This document shows, piece after piece, positions 55,463 to 63,852 of a stretch of 64,000 bases of DNA. The stretch spans positions 20,752 to 84,751 of the forward strand of contig JBFOMB010000073.1 of the NCBI GenBank assembly GCA_040830545.1. The letters are read 5' to 3'. How positions within the stretch are numbered: position 1 is the first letter of the stretch; each line of letters starts with the position of its first letter. The notes below the pieces were generated by a model that made no database searches, was not told the origin of the DNA, and saw only the letters and a list, made by a program, of their open reading frames with translations. Both the position numbers and the translations under genes were made by a program. Source of the stretch: HXMU1420-2 sp040830545. Lineage in GTDB: Bacteria; Pseudomonadota; Alphaproteobacteria; Rhodobacterales; Rhodobacteraceae.

Positions 55463-57880
55463 ATGTCCGAAACCACCCCCACGCCCGAAGAATACGGCGC
55501 GGATTCCATAAAAGTTCTCAAGGGCTTGGAAGCTGTCCGCAAACGGCCCGGCATGTATATCGGCGACACCGACGACGGGTCCGGCCTGCACCATATGGTG
55601 TATGAGGTCGTTGACAACGGCATCGACGAAGCCTTGGCCGGTCACGCGGATGCTGTGACGGTGACAATCCACGCTGACAGTAGCGTTTCGGTCAGCGACA
55701 ATGGACGCGGAATCCCGGTTGGCATCCACGAGGAAGAGGGCGTTTCCGCAGCCGAGGTCATCATGACCCAGCTGCATGCCGGCGGGAAGTTCGACAGCAA
55801 TTCCTACAAGGTGTCCGGCGGTCTGCACGGCGTTGGCGTATCCGTTGTGAACGCGCTGTCTGTCTGGCTGGAACTGCGCATCTGGCGGGATGGCAAGGAA
55901 CATTATGCCCGGTTCGAACATGGCGAAACGGTCGAACATCTGCGCGTCGTTGGTGATGCAGACGGGCGCACGGGGACCGAGGTTCGGTTCCTGGGCTCGA
56001 CCGACACCTTCTCGAACCTTGAATACTCGTTCGAGGTGCTGGAACGGCGGCTGCGTGAACTGGCGTTCCTGAATTCCGGCGTAAAAATCATTCTGAAGGA
56101 CGAACGCCCGGCAGAGGCGCTGCATACCGAACTGTTCTACGAAGGTGGCGTACGGGAATTTGTGCGGTACCTCGACCGATCGAAATCGGCCGTGATGACC
56201 GAGCCTGTGTTCATGTCCGGCGAACGTGACGGCATCGGCGTGGAAATCGCAATGTGGTGGAATGACAGCTACCACGAAACGGTTCTGCCCTTCACCAACA
56301 ACATCCCACAACGCGATGGTGGCACGCATCTGGCGGGCTTTCGCGGCGCACTGACCCGCACGATCAACAGCTATGCCCAGACCAGCGGGATTGCAAAAAA
56401 GGAAAAGGTCAGCTTCACGGGTGACGACGCCCGCGAAGGGCTGACCGCCGTGCTGTCGGTCAAAGTGCCGGACCCGAAGTTTTCCAGCCAGACCAAGGAC
56501 AAGCTTGTGTCATCCGAGGTGCGCCCCGCCGTCGAAGGTCTGATGAACGAAAAGCTGGCCGAATGGTTCGAGGAAAACCCGAACGAGGCCAAGACCATCG
56601 TAGGCAAGATCATCGAAGCCGCGCTGGCCCGCGAAGCCGCTCGCAAGGCGCGCGAACTGACCCGACGCAAGACGGCGATGGATGTGAACTACCTCGCGGG
56701 CAAGCTCAAGGATTGTTCCGAAAAGGACCCGGCGAAATCCGAAGTGTTTCTGGTCGAGGGGAACTCCGCCGGTGGCGCTGCCCAGACCGGTCGGGATCGG
56801 ATGACGCAGGCCGTGTTGCCACTGCGCGGCAAGATCCTGAACGTGGAACGCGCGCGATTTGACCGGATGCTGTCCAGTCAGGAAATCGGCAATCTGGTGA
56901 TGGCCCTTGGAACCGGTATCGGGCGCGATGAATTCAACATCGAGAAGCTGCGCTACCACAAGATCATCATCATGACCGATGCTGACGTGGATGGCGCGCA
57001 TATTCGAACGCTGCTGCTGACCTTCTTCTACCGGCAGATGCCGGAGTTGATTGAGGGCGGGTATCTCTACATCGCGCAACCGCCGCTCTATAAGGTTTCC
57101 CGGGGAAAATCAGAGGTTTACCTGAAAGATCAACCTGCGCTGGACGACTACTTGGTGCAGCAGGGGATCGAAGGCGCGGTGCTCCGCCTCGGCTCGGGTG
57201 AAGAGATCATCGGCGCGGATCTGGAACGGGTCGTAACCGAAGCACGGCAGTTGAAGCGCGTATTGGATGCCTTCCCGACTCACTATCCGCGTCACATCCT
57301 GGAACAGGCTGCGATTGCCGGGGCCTTTGTGCCGGGCGTGGTGGACTCCGATTTGCAGGGTACAGCGGACAAGGTCGCGGCGCGGCTGGACCAGATTGCG
57401 CTGGAATACGAACGCGGCTGGCAGGGTCGGATCACGCAGGACAAGGGAATTCGCCTGGCCCGTATCCTGCGCGGCGTGGAAGAGGTGCGGACACTGGATG
57501 GCCCCATGCTGCGCTCGGGCGAGGCGCGGCGCACCGGGTCGTTCACGCAAAGCCTGCAAGAGGTCTATGGCACGCCTGCCGAGTTGGTACGCCGCGACCG
57601 CAGTTCCATCGTGTTTGGGCCACTGGACCTGTTGAAGGCAATTCTGGACGAGGGTGAAAAGGGCCTGACCCTGCAGCGCTACAAAGGTCTGGGAGAGATG
57701 AACCCGGATCAGCTGTGGGAAACGACACTTGACCCGGATGCGCGGACCCTGTTGCAGGTGAAGGTTGATGACGTTGTCGAAGCTGACGATCTGTTCACCA
57801 AACTGATGGGCGACGTGGTGGAACCGCGCCGGGCGTTCATCCAGCAGAATGCGTTGAGCGTCGAGAATCTGGATTTCTGA
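55463..57880 (+). CDS. gyrB: DNA gyrase subunit B
   Basis: The 805-residue ATPase subunit of DNA gyrase, which supercoils DNA with GyrA. The GHKL ATP site has EVVDNGIDEALAGHADAV, VSDNGRGIPVGIHEEEGV and GGLHGVGVSVVNALSVWLE. The TOPRIM domain has EVFLVEGNSAGGAAQTGRD and IIIMTDADVDGAHIRTLLL. The C-terminal QRYKGLGEMNPDQLWETT block is intact. The length is normal. It stands apart from recF, with four genes between. Confidence 0.98.
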   Translation: MSETTPTPEEYGADSIKVLKGLEAVRKRPGMYIGDTDDGSGLHHMVYEVVDNGIDEALAGHADAVTVTIHADSSVSVSDNGRGIPVGIHEEEGVSAAEVIMTQLHAGGKFDSNSYKVSGGLHGVGVSVVNALSVWLELRIWRDGKEHYARFEHGETVEHLRVVGDADGRTGTEVRFLGSTDTFSNLEYSFEVLERRLRELAFLNSGVKIILKDERPAEALHTELFYEGGVREFVRYLDRSKSAVMTEPVFMSGERDGIGVEIAMWWNDSYHETVLPFTNNIPQRDGGTHLAGFRGALTRTINSYAQTSGIAKKEKVSFTGDDAREGLTAVLSVKVPDPKFSSQTKDKLVSSEVRPAVEGLMNEKLAEWFEENPNEAKTIVGKIIEAALAREAARKARELTRRKTAMDVNYLAGKLKDCSEKDPAKSEVFLVEGNSAGGAAQTGRDRMTQAVLPLRGKILNVERARFDRMLSSQEIGNLVMALGTGIGRDEFNIEKLRYHKIIIMTDADVDGAHIRTLLLTFFYRQMPELIEGGYLYIAQPPLYKVSRGKSEVYLKDQPALDDYLVQQGIEGAVLRLGSGEEIIGADLERVVTEARQLKRVLDAFPTHYPRHILEQAAIAGAFVPGVVDSDLQGTADKVAARLDQIALEYERGWQGRITQDKGIRLARILRGVEEVRTLDGPMLRSGEARRTGSFTQSLQEVYGTPAELVRRDRSSIVFGPLDLLKAILDEGEKGLTLQRYKGLGEMNPDQLWETTLDPDARTLLQVKVDDVVEADDLFTKLMGDVVEPRRAFIQQNALSVENLDF

Positions 57881-57888
57881 ACGCGCAA

Positions 57889-57918
57889 AGGCCTTGGAAC
57901 ACCAGGTGTTTCAGGCCT
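57889..57918. terminator. Bidirectional hairpin between gyrB and nudix gene
   Basis: AGGCCTTGGAACACC pairs imperfectly with GGTGTTTCAGGCCT around a one-base loop. It lies 9 bases past the gyrB stop and touches the stop codon of the convergent nudix gene, so it may end both transcripts. Confidence 0.6.
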
Positions 57919-58552
57919 AACGCCAGGCGAAGCTGGGGTGTTCGTAGTGTGCTGCGCGGGTGGTTTGTCCGCGCAATGCGATTTCACGGAATTGGTACAG
58001 GATGGCAGCCGTTGGCGCATACATCGTATGACCGATGGACGGGAAAAAAGCGCTGAGGATTGGGTGATCGCCGGTGTCGCTGGCAATCAGGCGTGGGATA
58101 TCCGGGCTGTCGAGCTCGGTGAAGGACAGGTGAAACAATTCGGCTACTTCTGAAGGGTCCGGCTGTAGCCGTGGGTTGTCCCCACCCCACATCACGATGG
58201 GTGCCATGCGAAATCCCGACCGCGTTGTGAAGTGATCCAAGCGTCCCATGATCGCGTCCGGTGACAGGGTCAGGCCCAGCTCCTCTTCCAACTCGCGCAG
58301 GGCGGCCTGTTCCTCGGTTTCACCTTCATCCAATCGGCCACCGGGAAGTGCAAACTGACCACCATGTCGGTTCAGTTTTTCCGGCCTGAGTGTGACCAGA
58401 ACGGACGCGTCATGTCTCTCCGGATAGCGGGTGACGACAATAGCTACGGCAGCGCGGCGCAGTGACGGGTCATCTGCATCCTGTGCGTCAAAAGTGTTGA
58501 GCCGCGTCTGGATCGTAGCACGGAGATCATCGGAAAATGGGTGGTTTGGCAC
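57917..58552 (-). CDS. NUDIX hydrolase, CoA pyrophosphatase-like
   Basis: A 211-residue nudix protein beginning at GTG 58552. The nudix box is GGRLDEGETEEQAALRELEE followed by ELGL, with both catalytic Glu residues. The CoA-pyrophosphatase motif region LVTLRPEKLNRHGGQFALPG precedes it, as in NudL/YeaB proteins, which cut CoA to 4'-phosphopantetheine and 3',5'-ADP. It is convergent with gyrB. No second domain is seen. Confidence 0.88.
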   Translation of the reverse strand: MPNHPFSDDLRATIQTRLNTFDAQDADDPSLRRAAVAIVVTRYPERHDASVLVTLRPEKLNRHGGQFALPGGRLDEGETEEQAALRELEEELGLTLSPDAIMGRLDHFTTRSGFRMAPIVMWGGDNPRLQPDPSEVAELFHLSFTELDSPDIPRLIASDTGDHPILSAFFPSIGHTMYAPTAAILYQFREIALRGQTTRAAHYEHPSFAWR

Positions 58553-58625
58553 AGCTCACTCTGCCTTTGGACTAGACAAGAGCAGCTTAGGTCGCGCTGA
58601 ACGGTCCGGCAATCACAGCGCTGCG

Positions 58626-59381
58626 TCACAGATACCCCTCGGCACGGAAGCTGAGCTCGGCAGATTTGCCAACGATCAGGTGATCATGCAGCGTCAGGCC
58701 CAACGCGCCACACGCAGATTCCACCCGATTTGTCATGTCGATGTCCGATTGGCTGGGCGTTGGATCGCCTGAAGGGTGGTTGTGAACAAGGATCAAGGCA
58801 GACGCGTTGAGTTCCAGCGCGCGTTTTGCGATTTCGCGGGGGTAAACAGGCACATGATCCACGGTGCCTTGGGCCTGTGCCTCGTCCGCGATGAGCGTGT
58901 TCTTGCGGTCCAGGAAAAGAACACGGAATTGTTCGGTTTCGCGATGGGCCATAGCCGTGCGGCAATAATCGAGCACGGCGTCCCAACTGGAAATCACCGG
59001 CTTTTGCAGGACCTTACTACGCGCCAGCCGGTGCGCCGCAGCCTCTACAATCTTGAGGTCGGTGATCACCGCCTCCCCAACCCCGTTCACATCAGCCAAC
59101 CGGGCGGGTGGCGCGGAAAGGACATGGTTGAAATCACCAAATTGGTCCAACAGCGCACGAGCCAGCGGTTTCACATCCTTGCGGGGAATGGAGCGGAACA
59201 GGACGAGTTCAAGCAGTTCGTAGTCAGGCACAGCATCGGCCCCACCTTCCATGAATCGCGCACGCAGCCGTTTTCGGTGATCTGCAATATAGGACGGTTG
59301 CTGCCCCTTGGGGTGTGCAGCAACCGGGGCTTCATCTGTGTCAAACAGCGAGGGCGCTTCTTCGAAGGCAGTTTGGGTCAT
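58626..59381 (-). CDS. radC: RadC/JAB domain protein
   Basis: A 251-residue protein. The N-terminal half has a helix-hairpin-helix-like region (LADVNGVGEAVITDLKIVEA). The C-terminal half is the JAB/MPN domain with the zinc signature HNHPSGDPTPSQSD and an upstream Glu. RadC was once linked to DNA repair, but that role is disputed. The domain resembles metalloproteases. A short N-terminal extension of about 25 residues is acidic. A 405 bp repeat-rich gap separates it from dnaJ, and both run leftward. Confidence 0.9.
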   Translation of the reverse strand: MTQTAFEEAPSLFDTDEAPVAAHPKGQQPSYIADHRKRLRARFMEGGADAVPDYELLELVLFRSIPRKDVKPLARALLDQFGDFNHVLSAPPARLADVNGVGEAVITDLKIVEAAAHRLARSKVLQKPVISSWDAVLDYCRTAMAHRETEQFRVLFLDRKNTLIADEAQAQGTVDHVPVYPREIAKRALELNASALILVHNHPSGDPTPSQSDIDMTNRVESACGALGLTLHDHLIVGKSAELSFRAEGYL

Positions 59382-59436
59382 GTTTTCAGGATGACCGCAT
59401 TAAGGTGAACAGGACGTTAACGCCACCGATGGAGAT

Positions 59437-59478
59437 CGGAATTTTCGAAAATTCCGGGCGGAAATGTAGCCATTTCCG
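59437..59478. repeat. Two-hairpin intergenic repeat, copy 2 (radC upstream)
   Basis: CGGAATTTTCGAAAATTCCG is a perfect 20-base palindrome (59437-59456). After GG comes the hairpin CGGAAATG / CATTTCCG with the loop TAGC (59459-59478). The order, spacing and core match the copy after dnaN at 51816-51860. It lies 56 bases upstream of the radC start. Confidence 0.75.
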
Positions 59479-59554
59479 TTGCGTTTCGTTGACGAAAACG
59501 CTCGGCGCTCCGCCTATAGGTTGCCAGACGCTTTGCCGAGCTAGCGCCCGGATC

Positions 59555-59781
59555 GGACCTGATCCCGGGGCTCCGCCCGTTCGACCCTCAAAACGCCCCC
59601 GGACGTTTTGCCGGGCTTGCGCCCGAACCGGACCTGATCCCAGGGCTCCGCCCGTTCGACCCTCAAAACGTCCCCCGGACGTTTTGCCGGGCTTACGCCC
59701 GAACCGGACCTGATCCCAGGGCTCCGCCCGTTCGACCCTCAAAACGTCCCCCGGACGTTTTGCCGGGCTCGCGCCCGGACC
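59555..59781 (-). repeat. Three tandem copies of a 75-76 bp hairpin element after dnaJ
   Basis: Copies lie at 59555-59629 (75 bp), 59630-59705 (76 bp) and 59706-59781 (76 bp); a degenerate partial copy precedes them at about 59508-59554. Copies 2 and 3 contain the stem AAAACGTCC / GGACGTTTT; copy 1 has a one-base deletion in it. Each begins GGACCTGATCCC. On the dnaJ strand, the array starts 5 bases past the dnaJ stop codon, so it is a serial terminator or RNA-stability element. Long open frames across it are artefacts of the repeat. Confidence 0.85.
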
Positions 59782-59786
59782 GGGTC

Positions 59787-60941
59787 TCACCCCTTGATGC
59801 CGTCCCAGAAGGATTTGACGGAGGAGAAGAACGACTTGGTTTCCGGGTTGTTGTCCTCGCCAAGTTCTTCGAACTCCTTCAACAGCTCTTTCTGGCGCGA
59901 TGTCAGGTTCACCGGTGTCTCAACCGCGAGTTCGATGAACATGTCGCCAACCCCGCCACCACGCAGCGCAGGCATGCCTTTGCCACGCAATCGCATCTGA
60001 CGGCCCGACTGACTGCCTGCAGGGATCTGGATGCGACCACGGCCACCGTCAATTGTCGGCACCTCAATCGAACCACCCAGCGCGGCCTTGGCCATGCTGA
60101 CGGGCACGCGGCAATAGATGTTCACACTGTCGCGCTCAAAGATATCGTGCTGTTCAACCTCGACAAAGATGTAGAGATCGCCCGGAGGACCACCGCGCAT
60201 CCCAGCCTCACCTTCGCCTGCAAGACGAATGCGCGTACCGGTTTCGACACCCGCAGGGATGTTCACGTTCAATGCCCGGTCGCGATCAACACGGCCCTGA
60301 CCGCCACAGGATTTACATGGGTTTTCAATGATCTGACCCAGGCCCGAACATGTCGGGCACGTCCGTTCCACCGTGAAGAAGCCCTGCTGCGCGCGCACTT
60401 TGCCCATGCCCGAACAGGTCGGGCAGGTTGCGGGTTCAGCCCCCCCTTCCGCGCCGCTACCGTTGCAGGACGAGCACGCGACCGAAGTCGGCACCTTGAT
60501 GCTTTTCTGGACGCCACCAAAGGCATCTTCGAGCGACACGCGCAGGTTATAGCGCAGGTCGGAGCCACGCGCCGCACGGCGTCCACCACCGCCACCACGT
60601 GCACCACCCATAAAGTCGCCAAACAGGTCGTCGAATACATCCGAGAACGCGCTGGAGAAATCGGCATTGCCACCGAATCCTTGCCCGCCGCGTCCACCGC
60701 CGCCGCCCATTCCACCTTCGAACGCAGCATGGCCAAACCGGTCATAAGCGGCCTTCTTCTCGCCGTCCTTCAGAACCTCGTACGCTTCGTTCGCTTCCTT
60801 GAACTGCGATTCTGCATCCGGGTTATCCGCATTGCGGTCCGGGTGCAGTTCCTTAGCCTTCTTGCGGTAGGCCTTCTTGATCTCATCGGCGGAAGACGTG
60901 CGCGAGACTCCGAGGACGTCGTAATAGTCACGTTTTGACAT
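59787..60941 (-). CDS. dnaJ: Chaperone protein DnaJ
   Basis: A 384-residue type I Hsp40. The J domain (residues 1-70) has the HPD motif in KELHPDRNADNPDAE. A Gly-rich region (GMGGGGGRGGQGFGG) follows. The zinc domain has four CxxCxGxG units: CSSCNGSG, CPTCSGMG, CPTCSGLG and CKSCGGQG. The C-terminal substrate-binding domain is complete. It stimulates DnaK ATPase activity. It lies 76 bp downstream of dnaK, with a hairpin between. Confidence 0.97.
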   Translation of the reverse strand: MSKRDYYDVLGVSRTSSADEIKKAYRKKAKELHPDRNADNPDAESQFKEANEAYEVLKDGEKKAAYDRFGHAAFEGGMGGGGGRGGQGFGGNADFSSAFSDVFDDLFGDFMGGARGGGGGRRAARGSDLRYNLRVSLEDAFGGVQKSIKVPTSVACSSCNGSGAEGGAEPATCPTCSGMGKVRAQQGFFTVERTCPTCSGLGQIIENPCKSCGGQGRVDRDRALNVNIPAGVETGTRIRLAGEGEAGMRGGPPGDLYIFVEVEQHDIFERDSVNIYCRVPVSMAKAALGGSIEVPTIDGGRGRIQIPAGSQSGRQMRLRGKGMPALRGGGVGDMFIELAVETPVNLTSRQKELLKEFEELGEDNNPETKSFFSSVKSFWDGIKG

Positions 60942-60970
60942 GAGAATTACTCCTCTCCGGGAACGAAACG

Positions 60971-60995
60971 GGCCGGCCCGGGGTTCGGACCGGCC
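60971..60995 (-). terminator. dnaK-dnaJ intergenic hairpin
   Basis: GGCCGG / CCGGCC arms with an inner partly paired loop lie between dnaK and dnaJ. On the coding strand it is followed by CGTTTCGTT, not a full T-run. This suits partial attenuation or RNA processing that lowers dnaJ relative to dnaK. Confidence 0.5.
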
Positions 60996-61017
60996 GCTTT
61001 GCGTTCCGGGTTACGCC

Positions 61018-62934
61018 TCAGGCCCGCTTGTCGTCGTCGAGGTCTTCAAACTCGGCATCGACGATGTCGTCGTCGTGACCGCCCATGTCCGCGGCCTCGG
61101 GTTCGTCACCAGCCTCGTCCTGGCTGGCCTTGTAGATGGCTTCGCCCAGTTTCATCGCGGCTTCGGTCACGTTCTGGATGCCCGACTTGATCTTGTCGGC
61201 GGACACGTCTTCTTTCTCCAGATCGTCCTTCAGCGCCGCAATGGCCAGTTCGATGGCTTCGATGGTGGTCGGGTCGACCTTGTCGGCGTGCTCTTCCATG
61301 GACTTTTCGGTCGCATGGATCAGGCTTTCCGCCTGGTTCTGCGCCTCGACCAGCTCGCGGCGAGCCTTGTCTGCCTCGGCGTTTTCCTCGGCATCCTTGA
61401 CCATCTGATCGATGTCCTCGTCCGAGAGGCCACCCGACGCCTGGATCGTGATCTTCTGCTCTTTGCCGGTGCCCTTGTCCATGGCGCCCACAGACACGAT
61501 GCCGTTAGCGTCGATGTCGAACGTCACCTCGATCTGGGGCATGCCGCGCGGTGCGGGCGGGATGTTTTCCAGGTTGAACTGGCCCAGTAGCTTGTTATCC
61601 GAGGCCATTTCACGCTCACCCTGGAAGACCCGGATGGTCACCGCGTTCTGGTTGTCCTCGGCGGTCGAGAAGATCTGCGACTTCTTCGTCGGGATCGTCG
61701 TGTTGCGGTCGATCAGGCGGGTGAACACGCCACCCAGCGTTTCGATGCCCAGAGACAGCGGTGTCACATCCAGCAGGACAACGTCCTTCACGTCACCTTG
61801 CAGAACACCGGCCTGAATCGCGGCGCCCATGGCAACCACTTCGTCGGGGTTTACACCCTTGTGCGGCTCCTTGCCAAAGAACTTGGTCACCTCTTCGATG
61901 ACCTTCGGCATACGGGTCATCCCGCCGACTAGCACAACCTCGTCCACGTCAGAGGCGGAAATACCGGCATCCTTCAGCGCGGCCTTGCACGGGTCCATCG
62001 ACTTCTTGATCAGGTCGCCCACCAGGCTTTCCAGCTTGGCGCGTGTCAGCTTCATGACCATGTGCAACGGCTGACCACCGTTCGGGTCCATGGAGATAAA
62101 CGGCTGGTTGATTTCCGTCTGGCTGGAGGAGGACAGTTCGATCTTGGCCTTTTCCGCCGCCTCTTTCAGACGCTGAAGGGCCATCTTGTCCTTGGTCAGG
62201 TCGACGCCGTTCTCTTTCTTGAACTCGTCCGCCAGGTAGTTGACGATACGCATGTCGAAATCTTCACCGCCCAGGAACGTGTCCCCGTTGGTGGATTTCA
62301 CTTCGAACAGGCCGTCGTCGATTTCCAGGATGGTCACGTCGAACGTGCCACCGCCAAGGTCGTAGACCGCGATGGTTTGCGTCTGTTCCTTGTCCAAGCC
62401 ATAGGCCAGCGCGGCGGCTGTCGGTTCGTTGATGATCCGCAGCACTTCCAGACCGGCAATCTTGCCCGCGTCCTTGGTGGCCTGACGCTGGGCGTCGTTG
62501 AAATAGGCAGGAACCGTGATGACCGCCTGGGTCACATCCTCGCCCAGGTAGCTTTCTGCGGTTTCTTTCATTTTGCCCAGGATGAAGGCCGAGATTTGCG
62601 AAGGCGAATAGGTTTCGGTTTTTGCCTCAACCCAAGCGTCGCCATTGCCGCCGTCGATCACGGTGTAGGGCAGGTTTTTCATGTCCTTGGCCAGGTGCGC
62701 GTCGTCGAACCGGCGACCGATGAGACGCTTCACACCAAAGACAGTGTTGGAGGGGTTGGTCACAGCCTGACGCTTGGCCGGCTGACCGACGAGGCGTTCC
62801 TCGTCCGTAAAGGCGACGATGGACGGGGTTGTCCGCGCGCCTTCGGCGTTTTCGATGACTTTCGGCTGACTGCCGTCCATGATGGCGACGCAGCTGTTCG
62901 TGGTGCCGAGGTCAATCCCGATGACTTTGCTCAT
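61018..62934 (-). CDS. dnaK: Chaperone protein DnaK (Hsp70)
   Basis: A 638-residue Hsp70. The ATPase domain has IGIDLGTTNSCVAIMDG, VITVPAYFNDAQRQATKDAG and VAVYDLGGGTFDVTILEI-type segments, all intact. The substrate domain has PLSLGIETLGGVFTRLIDRN and FDIDANGIVSVGAMDKGTG. The C-terminal lid ends with an acidic tail (ADMGGHDDDIVDAEFED). A heat-shock sigma-factor promoter is seen 109 bases upstream of its ATG. It leads the dnaK-dnaJ operon; grpE is not in this window. Confidence 0.98.
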   Translation of the reverse strand: MSKVIGIDLGTTNSCVAIMDGSQPKVIENAEGARTTPSIVAFTDEERLVGQPAKRQAVTNPSNTVFGVKRLIGRRFDDAHLAKDMKNLPYTVIDGGNGDAWVEAKTETYSPSQISAFILGKMKETAESYLGEDVTQAVITVPAYFNDAQRQATKDAGKIAGLEVLRIINEPTAAALAYGLDKEQTQTIAVYDLGGGTFDVTILEIDDGLFEVKSTNGDTFLGGEDFDMRIVNYLADEFKKENGVDLTKDKMALQRLKEAAEKAKIELSSSSQTEINQPFISMDPNGGQPLHMVMKLTRAKLESLVGDLIKKSMDPCKAALKDAGISASDVDEVVLVGGMTRMPKVIEEVTKFFGKEPHKGVNPDEVVAMGAAIQAGVLQGDVKDVVLLDVTPLSLGIETLGGVFTRLIDRNTTIPTKKSQIFSTAEDNQNAVTIRVFQGEREMASDNKLLGQFNLENIPPAPRGMPQIEVTFDIDANGIVSVGAMDKGTGKEQKITIQASGGLSDEDIDQMVKDAEENAEADKARRELVEAQNQAESLIHATEKSMEEHADKVDPTTIEAIELAIAALKDDLEKEDVSADKIKSGIQNVTEAAMKLGEAIYKASQDEAGDEPEAADMGGHDDDIVDAEFEDLDDDKRA

Positions 62935-63042
62935 ATTCGATCCCTTTCACATTAAGGCGATGCCACGAGGCAGAAACCCGTTTTGGCATTCCGGCCTCGA
63001 TCCTTTTGCGCAAGACCTGGGTCGGTCCCGCGCGTCCCGGCG

Positions 63043-63072
63043 TATATAAGAACGGCATTTCAGGGCTGCAAG
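63043..63072 (-). promoter_or_regulatory. RpoH (sigma-32) type promoter of dnaK
   Basis: On the dnaK strand, CTTG (63072-63069) is followed after 18 bases by CTTATATA (63050-63043). This matches the alphaproteobacterial RpoH consensus CTTG-N17/18-CYTATNT. It would give dnaK a 5' leader of about 100 bases. It overlaps the region upstream of the divergent alkB gene. Confidence 0.75.
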
Positions 63073-63149
63073 CGGTCAAAAGGGGCAGGAATGGTGAAAT
63101 TTATCTGTTTTGCGACATGTGTTGCGTGGTGGTCTCGGCAGGCACTGAC

Positions 63150-63785
63150 ATGGTGACCCGGTTGGACCTTCGCGGGGTGACGATTTACCCCGGTTTTTTG
63201 GATCGCTTGGCCCAGGAAAGCTTGCGTGATGCGGTGTTGGGTGTGCTGTCCGATGCGCCGCTATTCACACCGGTGACGCCGCGCGGACAAGAGATGAGCG
63301 TGCGCATGTCTGCCGCAGGGCAATTCGGATGGATCACGGACCGACGGGGGTATCGGTACGAACCACAACACCCGGCCGGCGTTGCGTGGCCCGCGATCCC
63401 GGCCGCGGTGATGGCAATCTGGTCCGAGCTGGCCGATTGCGCACGTCTGCCCGAATGCTGCCTGATCAACTGGTACAGCGCAAAGGCACGGATGGGGTTG
63501 CATCAGGACAAGGACGAAGTTGATTTTTCCTGCCCGGTTCTGTCGGTGTCCCTGGGTGATGACGCCCTGTTCCGGATCGGCAATGCCACGCGCGGCGGTC
63601 GAACCGAGAGTATCTGGCTGCGCTCCGGGGACGTGGCGGTGATGGGTGGGGAAGCGCGGTTGCTCTATCATGGAATAGACCGGCTGCGACCGGGCAGTTC
63701 CTCTTTGTTCTCCGACACTTATCTGCACGGCGGGCGCGTCAACTTGACCCTGAGGGTGGTTACTCCGGCACCGGGCACGTCCTGA
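63150..63785 (+). CDS. alkB: AlkB-family Fe(II)/2-oxoglutarate dioxygenase
   Basis: A 211-residue dioxygenase from ATG 63150 (MVTRLDLRGVTIYPGFLDRL). Upstream in-frame ATGs at 63006 and 63117 give extensions that are not family-like. The iron triad is His and Asp in LHQDKDE and a later His in LLYHGIDRL. The 2-oxoglutarate arginines are in RVNLTLR. AlkB removes methyl groups from N1-methyladenine and N3-methylcytosine in DNA or RNA. The gene is divergent from dnaK, and their promoters share a 215 bp gap. Confidence 0.9.
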   Translation: MVTRLDLRGVTIYPGFLDRLAQESLRDAVLGVLSDAPLFTPVTPRGQEMSVRMSAAGQFGWITDRRGYRYEPQHPAGVAWPAIPAAVMAIWSELADCARLPECCLINWYSAKARMGLHQDKDEVDFSCPVLSVSLGDDALFRIGNATRGGRTESIWLRSGDVAVMGGEARLLYHGIDRLRPGSSSLFSDTYLHGGRVNLTLRVVTPAPGTS

Positions 63786-63852
63786 GGTTTTCCCGACGCA
63801 ACCATTTTGAACCGAGGCCCCAAGCGTCAGGAAAATCTACCACGCCTGTCCC

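Noticed and set aside
59386..59790. 134-codon frame with repeated GRFEGRTGGA units
   Set aside because: It is a read-through of the 75-76 bp non-coding tandem repeat, with no upstream start signal and no protein character.
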